This document shows positions 25,091 through 33,723 of a DNA stretch of 64,000 nt, in pieces. The notes under the pieces are model-generated. The model was given only the letters and a program-made list of their open reading frames with translations, did no database searches and was not told the origin of the DNA. Source of the DNA: Bordetella genomosp. 2 (lineage in GTDB: Bacteria; Pseudomonadota; Gammaproteobacteria; Burkholderiales; Burkholderiaceae_B); the NCBI RefSeq assembly GCF_002261345.1, contig NZ_NEVT01000006.1, positions 1-64,000 of the forward strand, given 5' to 3'. Each line of letters begins with the position of its first letter. Positions within the stretch are counted from its first letter, which is position 1. The position numbers were made by a program, and so were the translations under genes.

Positions 25091-25921
25091 ATGGGATTGT
25101 TCTCTCGCAAAGATTCCGCCTCGCAGGCATCGTCTTCCAGGCCGCGTCCGTCGGTCTCCAGCGAAGCCCAGGCGGCGGAACTCCGTGCGCGCGCGCGCCG
25201 CCGGCTGGCCGGGGCGGTAGCGCTGGTGCTGGCCGCCATCATCATCCTGCCCATGGTGCTCGATTCCGAGCCCGTGCCGGTGGCCGACGACATCCCCATC
25301 CGCATCCCTGATCGCAACACGCCGTACCAGCCGTCGGTGTCCGGTCCCGAGAACGGCGCGGGCGATCCGGCCGCGCAAGGCGCGACGCCGGGCCAGGCGC
25401 CGCCCGCCCAGGCGCAAGTTCCGGCCACCCCGACGCCGCCGCCCGATCCGGCCGCCGCGCCCGCGCAGCCGCCCGCCACCGCGCAAGCCACGCCGCCGGC
25501 GCCGCCGCCCGAGACGCCGCCGCCCGCTCCGCCGGCCGCGCAGCCGCCGGCCGCCAAGCCGCCCGCGGCGCCGCCCAAGCCGGTCGAAGCGCCGCGCGAC
25601 GACGACGGCGCGCGCGCCCTGGCCCTGCTCGAAGGCCGCGCGCCCAGCCAGCCGGCGCCCACGGCCAAGCCGCAGGCCACGGCCAAGGGCAACTTTGTCT
25701 TGCAGATCGCGTCATACAGCAGCCAGTCCGACGCCCAGGCGCGCCGTTCCAAGCTGCACCAGGCCGGCATCACCAATGCCTTCGTCGAACAGGCTTCCGT
25801 GGGAGGCAAGCAGCAATACCGCCTGCGCGTCGGGCCGTTCCCGTCGCGCGACGCCGCCCAGGCGGCCCAGGCGCGGCTGCGCACGCTGGGCTACGACAAC
25901 GGTTTCATCGCCAGCCAGTGA
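25091..25921 (+). CDS. dedD: SPOR domain protein, DedD-like
   Basis: A 276-residue bitopic membrane protein. A basic cytoplasmic N-terminus (1-37) precedes one membrane helix (about 38-55, LAGAVALVLAAIIILPMV). A long Pro/Ala/Gln-rich periplasmic linker (about 85-190) leads to a C-terminal SPOR domain (about 200-275, starting NFVLQIASYSSQSDAQARR). SPOR domains bind glycan strands lacking stem peptides at the division site, and DedD is a non-essential division protein. The order folC-dedD-cvpA supports the name. The next start overlaps its stop. Confidence 0.88.
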   Translation: MGLFSRKDSASQASSSRPRPSVSSEAQAAELRARARRRLAGAVALVLAAIIILPMVLDSEPVPVADDIPIRIPDRNTPYQPSVSGPENGAGDPAAQGATPGQAPPAQAQVPATPTPPPDPAAAPAQPPATAQATPPAPPPETPPPAPPAAQPPAAKPPAAPPKPVEAPRDDDGARALALLEGRAPSQPAPTAKPQATAKGNFVLQIASYSSQSDAQARRSKLHQAGITNAFVEQASVGGKQQYRLRVGPFPSRDAAQAAQARLRTLGYDNGFIASQ

Positions 25922-26406
25922 CCGGCTTCGATTTCGTCGTCATGGCGATCCTGGCGGTGTCGGGCCTGCTGGGCCTGCTGCGCGGCCTGCTGAAGGAAGT
26001 GCTGTCCCTGATGGCGTACGTGCTGGCGTTCGTCGCCGCGATCTGGTGGGGCCCGACGGTCTATGGCTGGCTGGAGGCCTACATCGATACGGCGATGCTG
26101 CGCATGGGCGTGGCCTACGCGGCGGTGTTCCTCGTGGTGCTGCTGGGCGTGGGGCTGGTCAACATGACGCTGGCCGCCCTGATCCGCACCACCGGGCTGA
26201 CGCCGGCCGACCACGGCCTGGGCGCCATTTTCGGCCTGGCGCGCGGGCTGCTCATCGTCCTGGTGCTGGTGGCGCTGGGGGGGTATACGCCGCTGCCGCA
26301 AGAGCCCTGGTGGCAGGACGCCATGTTTTCGCATTCGGCCACCGAGGCCGTCAGGCATATCAAGTTGTGGCTGCCGCCGTCGCTGGCGACGTGGCTGCCC
26401 TACTAG
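25918..26406 (+). CDS. cvpA: CvpA family membrane protein
   Basis: A 162-residue inner-membrane protein with about four hydrophobic helices. It has the CvpA pattern FDFVVMAILAVSGLLGLLRG at the N-terminus. The start is a GTG at 25918 overlapping the dedD stop (GTGA), so translation is coupled. CvpA is named for a colicin V requirement; it is also linked to envelope stress and its molecular role is unclear. The adjacency to purF is the conserved cvpA-purF arrangement. Confidence 0.9.
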   Translation: MTGFDFVVMAILAVSGLLGLLRGLLKEVLSLMAYVLAFVAAIWWGPTVYGWLEAYIDTAMLRMGVAYAAVFLVVLLGVGLVNMTLAALIRTTGLTPADHGLGAIFGLARGLLIVLVLVALGGYTPLPQEPWWQDAMFSHSATEAVRHIKLWLPPSLATWLPY

Positions 26407-26450
26407 GGCCTTTCAACAGGCCGCATAGTTTTGTTTAACGGGAAATCACC

Positions 26451-27968
26451 ATGTGTGGAATCGTAGGGGTCATCGGGCGCGGGCCGGTCAACCAGTTGCT
26501 CTATGACAGTCTGCTGCTGTTGCAGCATCGCGGCCAGGACGCGGCCGGCATCGCCACGTTCCAGGGCAGCCACTTCAACATGTTCAAGGCCCATGGCCTG
26601 GTGCGCGACGTGTTCCGCACCCGCAACATGCGCGCGCTGCCGGGCGCCAGCGGGATCGGCCATGTGCGCTATCCCACCGCCGGTTCCAGCGCCAGCGAGG
26701 AAGAGGCCCAGCCGTTCTACGTGAACGCACCGTTCGGCCTGACCTTCGCGCACAACGGCAACCTGACCAACTGGCGCGAGCTGCGCGAGTCGCTCTACCG
26801 GGTGGACCGCCGCCACATCAACACGAATTCCGACTCGGAAGTGCTGCTCAATGTGCTGGCGCACGAGCTGCAGTCGGCCGCCAGCGGCGTGTCGCTCGAC
26901 GAGGACACCATCTTCCGCGCCGTCGCGGCCGTGCACAAGCGCGTGCGCGGCGCCTATGCGGTGGTGGCGCAGATCTCCGGCTACGGCCTGCTGGCCTTCC
27001 GCGACCCGCACGGCATCCGGCCGCTCTGCATCGGCCGCCAGGAAACCGACGAGGGCGTCGAATGGATGGCCGCCTCCGAGTCGGTTGCCCTGGAAGGCAG
27101 CGGCTTCGCGTTCGTGCGCGACGTCGAGCCGGGCGAAGCGGTGTTCGTCGACCTGGACGGCCGCATGGTCAGCCGTCAGTGCGCCGACGACCCGCAACTG
27201 GTGCCGTGCATCTTCGAATACGTGTATTTCGCCCGGCCCGATTCGCTGATCAACGGCGTGTCGGTCTACGACGCGCGCCTGCGCATGGGCGAATACCTGG
27301 CCGACAAGGTCGCCCGCAACATGCGCCTGGGCGACATCGACGTGGTCATGCCGATCCCGGATTCCTCGCGCCCGGCCGCCATGCAGCTGGCCGCGCGGCT
27401 CAACCTGGACTACCGCGAAGGGCTGATCAAGAACCGCTATGTGGGCCGCACCTTCATCATGCCGGGGCAGGCCGTGCGCCGCAAGTCGGTGCGCCAGAAG
27501 CTCAACGCCATCGGCATGGAGTTCAAGGGCAAGAACGTGCTGCTGGTCGACGACTCGATCGTGCGCGGCACCACCAGCCGCGAGATCGTCGACATGGCCC
27601 GCGCGGCCGGCGCCAACAAGGTGTATTTCGCCTCGGCCGCGCCGCCGGTGCGCTATCCCAATGTCTACGGCATCGACATGCCGACGCAGAGCGAGCTGAT
27701 CGCCACCGGCCGTTCCGACGAGGAAATCGCCCGCACCATCGGCGCCGACGGCCTGGTCTACCAGGACCTGCAGGATATGCAGCAGGCGGTGCGCGACATC
27801 AATCCGGCCTTGACGCGTTTCGAGGCGTCCTGCTTCGACGGCCAGTACATTACCGGCGACATCACCGCCGAATACCTCGAGCGGCTGGGCCAGTCGCGCA
27901 GTGGCGGCGACGACGAAACCGCCGGCGGGCTGCAATTCAACATGGGCTACGTGTCCAACGATGCCTGA
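26451..27968 (+). CDS. purF: Amidophosphoribosyltransferase PurF
   Basis: A 505-residue enzyme for the first committed step of purine synthesis: glutamine plus PRPP gives phosphoribosylamine. Cys2, directly after the initiator Met (MCGIVGVIG), is the glutaminase nucleophile, so there is no propeptide. The PRPP motif [13 protein letters not shown] lies near residues 363-375. The glutaminase domain spans about 2-235 and the phosphoribosyltransferase domain about 260-470. Length is normal. It follows cvpA by 44 bases. Confidence 0.97.
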   Translation: MCGIVGVIGRGPVNQLLYDSLLLLQHRGQDAAGIATFQGSHFNMFKAHGLVRDVFRTRNMRALPGASGIGHVRYPTAGSSASEEEAQPFYVNAPFGLTFAHNGNLTNWRELRESLYRVDRRHINTNSDSEVLLNVLAHELQSAASGVSLDEDTIFRAVAAVHKRVRGAYAVVAQISGYGLLAFRDPHGIRPLCIGRQETDEGVEWMAASESVALEGSGFAFVRDVEPGEAVFVDLDGRMVSRQCADDPQLVPCIFEYVYFARPDSLINGVSVYDARLRMGEYLADKVARNMRLGDIDVVMPIPDSSRPAAMQLAARLNLDYREGLIKNRYVGRTFIMPGQAVRRKSVRQKLNAIGMEFKGKNVLLVDDSIVRGTTSREIVDMARAAGANKVYFASAAPPVRYPNVYGIDMPTQSELIATGRSDEEIARTIGADGLVYQDLQDMQQAVRDINPALTRFEASCFDGQYITGDITAEYLERLGQSRSGGDDETAGGLQFNMGYVSNDA

Positions 27969-27989
27969 GCGGCCCGCCGCGGCACGGAT

Positions 27990-28007
27990 GCCGGCCCGCG
28001 GGCCGGC
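27990..28007. terminator. GC-rich perfect palindrome after purF
   Basis: An 18-base perfect palindrome, GCCGGCCC-GC-GGGCCGGC, lies 22 bases after the purF stop. No U-run follows, so it may be a weak terminator or an RNA-stabilising hairpin between purF and dsbB. Confidence 0.35.
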
Positions 28008-28037
28008 GCCGCTTCCCTTCGCCTAACCTTTCACGCC

Positions 28038-28508
28038 ATGAATCCGTCCCGCCAGCGCCTGCTCCTCGTCATTGCCGTCCTCTGTTTTGCCGCCGTGGGC
28101 GTGGCGCTGGTGTCCCAGCATGTGTTCGGCATGCCGCCCTGCGCCTGGTGCGTGCTGCAGCGCCTCATCTACCTGGTCATCGGCCTCGTGGCGCTGGCCG
28201 GCGCCTGCGCGGGCGCCATCGCCCGGGTTTGCGCCGCGCTGTGCGCGCTGCTCGGCGTGGGCGGCATTGCCGCCGCCTGGTACCAGTACGACGTCGCGGC
28301 GCACATGTTCTCGTGCGACATGACTTTCGCCGACCGCTTCATCAGCGGTTCGGGGCTGGATGCCGGCCTGCCCTGGCTGTTCGGCATCTTCGCCACCTGC
28401 ATGGACGCCAGTGTCGAAGTGCTGGGCGTGGAATACGCCCTGTGGAGCCTGGCGCTGTTCGCGGTGCTGGTGATCGTGGCGCTGCGCGCGCTGCTGCCGC
28501 GCCGCTGA
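28038..28508 (+). CDS. dsbB: Disulfide bond formation protein DsbB
   Basis: A 156-residue inner-membrane quinone reductase with four hydrophobic helices. It reoxidises DsbA. The first redox pair is Cys35/Cys38 in PPCAWCVLQR and the second is Cys93 and Cys121 on the other periplasmic loop, so all four catalytic cysteines are present. The Arg after the first pair (R42) is the conserved quinone-site arginine. It lies 69 bases downstream of purF and converges on rlmJ with a 9-base gap. Confidence 0.95.
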   Translation: MNPSRQRLLLVIAVLCFAAVGVALVSQHVFGMPPCAWCVLQRLIYLVIGLVALAGACAGAIARVCAALCALLGVGGIAAAWYQYDVAAHMFSCDMTFADRFISGSGLDAGLPWLFGIFATCMDASVEVLGVEYALWSLALFAVLVIVALRALLPRR

Positions 28509-28517
28509 CGCCCCGGT

Positions 28518-29375
28518 TCAGGCGGCCCGCTGCTGCAGCGAGAACGTGGCCCGGTCGTCCTGGGCCAGTTCCCGCGCCAGGAAGGGCAGGGCTTCCTGCA
28601 GCGCGGCATGCAGCGTCCAGGGCGGGTTGGCCACGAACATGGCGCTGCCGTGCAGGCCGAAGCCGTCCGCGGCCGGCTTGCGGACCGCCAGCGAGGCATG
28701 CACCCAGCTCTTGACCGGCAGGTTCTCCAGGTGGCGCGCCAGGTCGCCGACCTCGCGGCGCTGCACCAGCGGGTACCACACCGCGTAGGTGCCGGTGGCG
28801 AACCGCTTCAGGCCTTCTTTCACGGCATTCAGCGCGCGCTTGTAGTCTTGCTTGTCTTCATACGAAGGGTCGATCAGCACCAGCCCGCGCCGCGGCGGCG
28901 GGGGCAGCAGCGCCTTCATGCCCTCGAAGCCGTCGGCTGCATAGATGGTGGTCTGGCGCAGCGCGGTCTTGCCGAGCCGCTCGAGGTTGGCCACCAGCAC
29001 GTCCGATTCGGTGGGGTGCATCTCGAACAGGCGCAGCCGGTCGCGCTCGCGCAGGGCGTCCAGCGTCAGCCAGGGCGAGCCCGGGTAATGCCGCAGGCGG
29101 CCGTCGGGGTTGTACTGCCTGATGCGCGCGACGTAGTCGGCCAGCAGGGGCGGCAGGTCGTCGCGCTGCCACAGGCGGCCGATGCCGTCGGCGAACTCGG
29201 CGTTCTTGGCCGCCCAGTCGCTGTCCAGCGCATACAGCCCCGCGCCGGCGTGGGTGTCGACCACCCAGTAGGGCGTGTCCTTGCGGTTGAGATAGTCCAG
29301 CGTGTGGACCAGCAAGGCGTGCTTGAGGACGTCGGCGTGATTGCCGGCGTGGAAGGCGTGTCGGTAACTGAACAA
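28518..29375 (-). CDS. rlmJ: 23S rRNA (adenine-2030-N6)-methyltransferase RlmJ
   Basis: A 285-residue SAM-dependent methyltransferase. The N-terminus MFSYRHAFHAGNHADVLKH closely matches the RlmJ family, and it begins at a TTG codon (29375-29373). The homologous N-terminus fixes this start even though it is not ATG. The catalytic motif is DPSYE in LVLIDPSYEDK, where most family members have DPPYE. RlmJ methylates A2030 of 23S rRNA. It is convergent with dsbB and follows ugpQ by 22 bases on the same strand. Confidence 0.93.
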   Translation of the reverse strand: MFSYRHAFHAGNHADVLKHALLVHTLDYLNRKDTPYWVVDTHAGAGLYALDSDWAAKNAEFADGIGRLWQRDDLPPLLADYVARIRQYNPDGRLRHYPGSPWLTLDALRERDRLRLFEMHPTESDVLVANLERLGKTALRQTTIYAADGFEGMKALLPPPPRRGLVLIDPSYEDKQDYKRALNAVKEGLKRFATGTYAVWYPLVQRREVGDLARHLENLPVKSWVHASLAVRKPAADGFGLHGSAMFVANPPWTLHAALQEALPFLARELAQDDRATFSLQQRAA

Positions 29376-29397
29376 GGCGGGTCCTGCGTGAATGATG

Positions 29398-30144
29398 CTA
29401 GGGCGGGCTGATTTCGGTCAGCTCGTCCGTGAACAAGGCGTCCAGGCCCCAGGATAGCAGCAGCCGCGCGCGCGCCGGGTCGTTGACGGTCCAGGCGGCG
29501 ATGCGGTAGCCGGCCGCGTGCACCGCCTCGATCAGTTCGCGGCTGGCGTCGCGCTGGTTGATATTGAGCGCCACGCAGTCGTAGCGCGCCAGACGCTCGC
29601 GCCAGTCGGGCGGCACCTGTTCGACCAGCAGGGCGCGCGGCAGCTCGGGCGCGGCCGCCTGGGCGGCCGCCAGGGCGGTCTCGGAAAACGACGACAGCAG
29701 CGGCGCCGGCAGGGCGTCCCGCCACAGCCGCCGGGCGGCCAGGGCCACGGCGGCGCCGGTGGCGGACTCCTGGCCGGGGCTGGGCTTGATCTCGATATTG
29801 CAGGCGATGCCATTGGCCAGGGCATAGCGCGCCACCGCCTCGAAGGCCGGCACCGGCTCGCCCGCGTAGGCGGGCGAATGCCAGCCGCCGGCATCCAGGC
29901 GCGCCAGTTCGGCGAACGATTGCGCGGCGGCCGGGCCCTGGCCGTCGGTGGTGCGGTCCAGGGTGTCGTCGTGCAGCAGGACGAGCACGTCGTCGCGGCT
30001 GAGTTTCACGTCGAACTCGAACATGCGGAAGCGGTGCTGGGCGCCCACGCGCATGGCCGCCAGGGTGTTCTCGGGCGCCAGGCGGCCGCCGCCGCGATGC
30101 GCGATGTGGGCAGGGTAGGGCCAGGGGGGCAAGGGGGCGTTCAT
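29398..30144 (-). CDS. ugpQ: Glycerophosphodiester phosphodiesterase (UgpQ-like)
   Basis: A 248-residue cytoplasmic-type GDPD with no signal peptide. The TIM-barrel active-site residues are visible: His16 and Glu26 (IAHRGGGRLAPENTLAAM), Asp45 (FEFDVKLSRDD), His58 (LLHDDTLDRTT) and Glu in NIEIKP. It hydrolyses glycerophosphodiesters to glycerol 3-phosphate and an alcohol. The start at 30144 (MNAPLPPWPY) is chosen because sequence upstream in the frame has no GDPD character. It is divergent from ppiD. Confidence 0.92.
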   Translation of the reverse strand: MNAPLPPWPYPAHIAHRGGGRLAPENTLAAMRVGAQHRFRMFEFDVKLSRDDVLVLLHDDTLDRTTDGQGPAAAQSFAELARLDAGGWHSPAYAGEPVPAFEAVARYALANGIACNIEIKPSPGQESATGAAVALAARRLWRDALPAPLLSSFSETALAAAQAAAPELPRALLVEQVPPDWRERLARYDCVALNINQRDASRELIEAVHAAGYRIAAWTVNDPARARLLLSWGLDALFTDELTEISPP

Positions 30145-30252
30145 GCGGGCCTCGGCAAGCGATGCGGCTGGGGGAAAGTTTGCAAGAATACTCCTTCGGC
30201 CGCGCGGGCCGGCCCGCAGGGAACTCCCCTGCGACGTCCGGGTCGGAAATGG

Positions 30253-30319
30253 TAAACTCCGCCGGCTGACCGGGTTGGATTCCGGCACCTGGCAAGGGCG
30301 AACCGGTTCGCCCTTTTTT
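30253..30319 (+). ncRNA. Possible short RNA or leader: extended -10 followed by an intrinsic terminator
   Basis: In the 237-base gap between the divergent ugpQ and ppiD, TGG-TAAACT (30250-30258) looks like an extended -10 with no good -35. About 40 bases further a perfect intrinsic terminator follows: AGGGCGAA-CCGG-TTCGCCCT (30295-30314) with six T residues to 30319. No plus-strand coding sequence lies upstream. A product of about 55 nt from near 30265 would contain a CCGG-N8-CCGG hairpin before the terminator. It could be a small RNA, an attenuator of ppiD or a terminator left behind by a rearrangement. Confidence 0.35.
30295..30319 (+). terminator. Intrinsic terminator in the ppiD leader region
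   Basis: An 8-bp GC-rich stem with CCGG loop and a six-T tract, reading toward ppiD and ending 62 bases before its start codon. The structure itself is unambiguous; which transcript it ends is not. Confidence 0.8.
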
Positions 30320-30381
30320 ATGCGTTTTCTTGCGGCGTGGTGCGCGCATTCCCCGCGCCGCGCAGGGCAAACAGGGATTCC

Positions 30382-32352
30382 ATGTTCGATCTATTTCGCA
30401 ATCACCGCCGCTGGATGCAGTTCATTCTGCTGATCCTGATCGTGCCGTCGTTCTTCCTGGTCGGTATCCAGGGCTACGAAAGCTTCATCAGCCGCGAGCC
30501 CGAATTGGCCACGGTGGCCGGCCAGCCCATCACGCGCGGCGAGTTCGACATGGCGCACCGCAACCAGCTGGAACAGTTCCGCCAGCGCCTGGGCAGCCAG
30601 TTCGACCCGGCCCTGGTCGACACCCCGGCGATGCGCGAACAACTGCTGAACCAACTGATCGACCAGCGCCTGCTGGCCCAGGTGGCGGCCGACAACCGCT
30701 TCTCGGTGTCGGACGGCACGCTGCGCAACACCATCGCCGCCATCCCCCAGGTGCAGGACAACGGCCGCTTTTCGCCCGAGCGCTATCGCCAGGTGCTGGC
30801 GGCCCAGGGCATGACGCCCACCTCGTTCGAGGCCGGCCTGCGGCGCGACCTGGCGGTGGCGCGCGTGCTCGAACCGGTCACCCAGTCGGCCAGCGCGCCG
30901 GCCACGGTCACGGCCGCGCTCGAGTCCGCGCTGACGCAGCAGCGCACGGTGCAGGTGCGCCGCTTCGACGCCGATGCCTACCGCGCCGGCGTGACCGTCT
31001 CCGACCAGGACATCAAGGCCTGGTATGACGCCAACAAGCAGCAGCTGACGGTGCCGCAGAACGTCACCGCGGAATACCTGGTGCTGGACGAAGCCGCCGC
31101 GACGCAAGGCGTGCAGGTCAAGGACGAAGACATCACCAGCTTCTACGAGCAGAACAAGAACAACTACGGCCAGCCCGAACGCCGCCGGGCCAGCCACATC
31201 ATGATCGAGCTGCCGGCCGGCGCCTCCGAGGAAGCCCGCAAGGCGGCCCGCGCCAAGGCGGAATCGCTGGCCAAGCAGGCGGCCGCCGAGCCCGACAAGT
31301 TCGCCGAGCTGGCCCGCGCCGAATCGCAGGACGCCGGTTCCGCGGGCAATGGCGGCGACCTGGGCTGGATGGGCGCCACCACGCTGGGCGGCCCGCTGGC
31401 GCCGCTGTCCAAGGCCATTTTCGGCCTCTCCAAGGGCCAGGTATCGGGCGTGGTGGAAAGCCCGGCCGGCCTGCACATCATCAAGCTCACCGACCTGCAG
31501 CCGGCCGCCATCAAGCCGCTGGCCGAAGTGCGCGACGAAATCGCCGCCGAGATCCGCAAGCAGATCGCCGCGACGCGCTTCTCCGACATGGCTTCGGAGC
31601 TCACCAAGTCGGTGTACGACCAGCGCGACAGCCTGCAGCCGGTGGCCGACCAACTCGGCCTGAAGGTGCGGACCGCCGCGGGCATTACCCGCGAAGGCCT
31701 GCTGCCGGCCGACCAGGCCGGCGCCAACGCCGCCGCGGGCGGCCCGGACGCCGCGCTGCTCGACAATCCGCGCGTGCGCCAGGCCCTGTTCGCGCCCGAG
31801 TCGCTGCGCGACAAGCAGAATTCCGGCGTCATCGAGATCTCGCCCGACACCATGGTGGCGGTGCGCGTGGCGCAAGTGCAGCCCGAGCAGGTGCCGCCGC
31901 TGGAAAAGGTCAGCGATTCGATCCGCGAGCGCCTGGTCGCCGAGCGCGCGGCCGAGGCGGCCCGCAAGGCGGCGACCGCGGCCCTGGACGGCTGGAAGGC
32001 GGATGCGGCGGCGCAGCCCGAGGGCTTCGAGCCCGCCGTGGTGGTGTCGCGCCAGCAGGCCCAGCAGTTGCCGCAGCCGGTCCTGGAGGCCGCCATGCGC
32101 CTGCCGTCCCAGCCGCTGCCCGCCTATGCGGGCGTGGCCGACGGCGACGACTACGTAGTGGTGCGCCTGGAAAAAGTCGAGCCCGGCACGGCCGATGCCT
32201 CGGCCCGCGACCTGCTGGCCCGCCAGCTTGGCGCCGCCTGGGGCCAGGCCGAAGATGCCGCCGTGCTGGACATGCTGCGGCAACAGTACCAGGTCAAGAT
32301 CCTGCCCGAGGCCGCGGCTGTCCTGAAGAGCCAGGATCAGTCGGCCGGCTGA
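30382..32352 (+). CDS. ppiD: Periplasmic folding chaperone/peptidyl-prolyl isomerase PpiD (SurA-like)
   Basis: A 656-residue membrane-anchored periplasmic protein. A short cytoplasmic N-terminus with RNHRRW precedes one membrane helix (about 11-29). A SurA_N-like chaperone region (about 35-190) is followed by one parvulin domain (about 268-372, from ASHIMIELP to GLHIIKLTDL), then a second helical region. PpiD works at the exit of the Sec translocon on newly secreted proteins. The start MFDLFRNHRR at 30382 fits the usual PpiD N-terminus. In many proteobacteria ppiD follows lon and hupB; here it stands next to ugpQ. Its 3' end overlaps the convergent tesA by 16 bases. Confidence 0.93.
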   Translation: MFDLFRNHRRWMQFILLILIVPSFFLVGIQGYESFISREPELATVAGQPITRGEFDMAHRNQLEQFRQRLGSQFDPALVDTPAMREQLLNQLIDQRLLAQVAADNRFSVSDGTLRNTIAAIPQVQDNGRFSPERYRQVLAAQGMTPTSFEAGLRRDLAVARVLEPVTQSASAPATVTAALESALTQQRTVQVRRFDADAYRAGVTVSDQDIKAWYDANKQQLTVPQNVTAEYLVLDEAAATQGVQVKDEDITSFYEQNKNNYGQPERRRASHIMIELPAGASEEARKAARAKAESLAKQAAAEPDKFAELARAESQDAGSAGNGGDLGWMGATTLGGPLAPLSKAIFGLSKGQVSGVVESPAGLHIIKLTDLQPAAIKPLAEVRDEIAAEIRKQIAATRFSDMASELTKSVYDQRDSLQPVADQLGLKVRTAAGITREGLLPADQAGANAAAGGPDAALLDNPRVRQALFAPESLRDKQNSGVIEISPDTMVAVRVAQVQPEQVPPLEKVSDSIRERLVAERAAEAARKAATAALDGWKADAAAQPEGFEPAVVVSRQQAQQLPQPVLEAAMRLPSQPLPAYAGVADGDDYVVVRLEKVEPGTADASARDLLARQLGAAWGQAEDAAVLDMLRQQYQVKILPEAAAVLKSQDQSAG

Positions 32353-33005
32353 TCCGCTTGCAGCATGGGCCGCAGCTCGGCCCAGACGTTTTCCAGCAGC
32401 TTCGGCTGCGCCTGTTCGTTGGGGTGGATGCCGTCGGCCTGGAACATGGCGCGGTCGGCGGCCATGCCGTCCATGAAAAACGGCACCAGGCGGGCCTGTT
32501 CGGCCTGAGCCACCGCCGGGAACAGCCCGGCGAAGCGTTGCGCGTAATCGCGCCCATAGTTGGGCGGGATCTGCATCCCCACGATCAGCACCTCGGCGCC
32601 GGCCTGGCGCGAGCGCTGCGCCATGGTGCGCAGGTTCTGCTCCGTCATGTCCAGCGACAGCCCGCGCAGGGCGTCGTTGGCCCCGAGCTCCAGCACCACG
32701 ATGGCGGGCTGGTGGCGTTCCAGCAGGGCGGGCAGGCGGGCCATGCCGCCGCTGGTGGTGTCACCGCTGATGCTGGCATTGACGACCCGATAGTTGGGGT
32801 ATTGTTCAGACAGCCGGCGCTCGAGCAGCGGCACCCAGCCACTGCCGCGCGCCAGGCCATACTCGGCCGACAGGCTGTCGCCGACCACCAGCAGCGTGCG
32901 CGCCGCGGAACCTGGCGCCGCGCCGGCGGTCTGAGCGTGGGCGGGAAACACGGCGGTGGCGCAGGCCATCGCGGCGGCAACGAACAAACGGAAAAATACG
33001 CGCAT
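32337..33005 (-). CDS. tesA: Arylesterase/acyl-CoA thioesterase I (TesA, SGNH hydrolase)
   Basis: A 222-residue periplasmic esterase. The signal peptide (about 1-27, ending PAHAQ) is followed by the SGNH blocks: GDSLSAEYGL with the nucleophile Ser, a Gly in SISGDTTSGG, Asn in ELGANDALRG, and the Asp/His pair in DGIHPNEQAQ. TesA hydrolyses acyl-CoA, esters and lysophospholipids. The ATG at 33005 shares two bases with the ATG of the divergent ABC gene. The tesA/ybbA divergent pairing also occurs in E. coli. The frame is open further upstream but only through the ABC gene. Confidence 0.93.
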   Translation of the reverse strand: MRVFFRLFVAAAMACATAVFPAHAQTAGAAPGSAARTLLVVGDSLSAEYGLARGSGWVPLLERRLSEQYPNYRVVNASISGDTTSGGMARLPALLERHQPAIVVLELGANDALRGLSLDMTEQNLRTMAQRSRQAGAEVLIVGMQIPPNYGRDYAQRFAGLFPAVAQAEQARLVPFFMDGMAADRAMFQADGIHPNEQAQPKLLENVWAELRPMLQADQPAD

Positions 33006-33675
33006 GGATAGCAAGGTCTCGATCGAAGTCTCTGGGCTGGGCAAGCAGGTATCCGACGCCGGGGGGACGCTGTCGATCCTGGATGGAATCGATTTTAAGG
33101 TGGCCGCCGGCAGCGCCGTGGCCATCACCGGCAGTTCCGGTTCCGGCAAGTCTACGTTGCTGGGACTCATGGCCGGCCTGGATGTTCCCTCCTCGGGCAC
33201 GGTGCGGCTGGCCGGGCAGGACTTGTTCTCGCTCGACGAGGACGGCCGGGCGCGGCTGCGTGCCCGCCATGTCGGCTTCGTGTTCCAGTCGTTCCAATTG
33301 CTGCCCAACCTGACCGCCCTGGAAAACGTCATGCTGCCGCTCGAACTGGCCGGCCAGCCTGCCCGCGACGCCGCGCAGGCGATGCTGCGGCGGGTCGGCC
33401 TGGGCGAGCGCCTGCATCACTATCCGCGCACGCTGTCTGGGGGCGAGCAGCAGCGCGTGTCGCTGGCGCGCGCCTTCGTGGTCCAGCCCGACCTGCTGTT
33501 CGCCGACGAGCCCACCGGCAGCCTCGACGCCGCCACGGGCGCGACGGTCATCGACCTGATGTTCGACCTGCACCGCGAGCATGGCACCACGCTGGTGCTG
33601 GTGACGCACGATCCGCAGCTGGCGGCGCGCTGCGGCCGCCAGTTGGTGCTGGCGGCCGGCCGGATGGCGGCCTGA
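33004..33675 (+). CDS. ABC transporter ATP-binding protein (YbbA/LolD-like)
   Basis: A 223-residue ATPase of the MacB/LolD/YbbA group. The Walker A loop is GSSGSGKST, the signature is LSGGEQQRVSLARAF, and Walker B is LLFADEPTGSLD, with a His switch in LVTHDP. The layout beside tesA matches E. coli ybbA. There, a large FtsX-type permease (ybbP) follows, but here the next gene is an unrelated hydrolase on the other strand, so the ATPase lacks a local permease. The start at 33004 (MDSKVSIEV) follows GGA with a 10-base spacing. Confidence 0.9.
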   Translation: MDSKVSIEVSGLGKQVSDAGGTLSILDGIDFKVAAGSAVAITGSSGSGKSTLLGLMAGLDVPSSGTVRLAGQDLFSLDEDGRARLRARHVGFVFQSFQLLPNLTALENVMLPLELAGQPARDAAQAMLRRVGLGERLHHYPRTLSGGEQQRVSLARAFVVQPDLLFADEPTGSLDAATGATVIDLMFDLHREHGTTLVLVTHDPQLAARCGRQLVLAAGRMAA

Positions 33676-33723
33676 ACCTTGCCTGCCCGGCGCCCCGCGG
33701 CGGCGCCGGCACCGGCCCGCGCG

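Noticed and set aside
30241-30300. tRNA-like T-arm (CCGGGTTGGATTCCGG) upstream of ppiD
   Set aside because: The loop TTGGATT lacks the conserved TTC, no acceptor stem, D-arm or anticodon arm can be folded, and there is no CCA end.
30391-32283. A 630-codon open frame on the minus strand opposite ppiD
   Set aside because: Shadow frame with Gly/Arg/Leu bias; PpiD on the plus strand has clear chaperone and parvulin domains.
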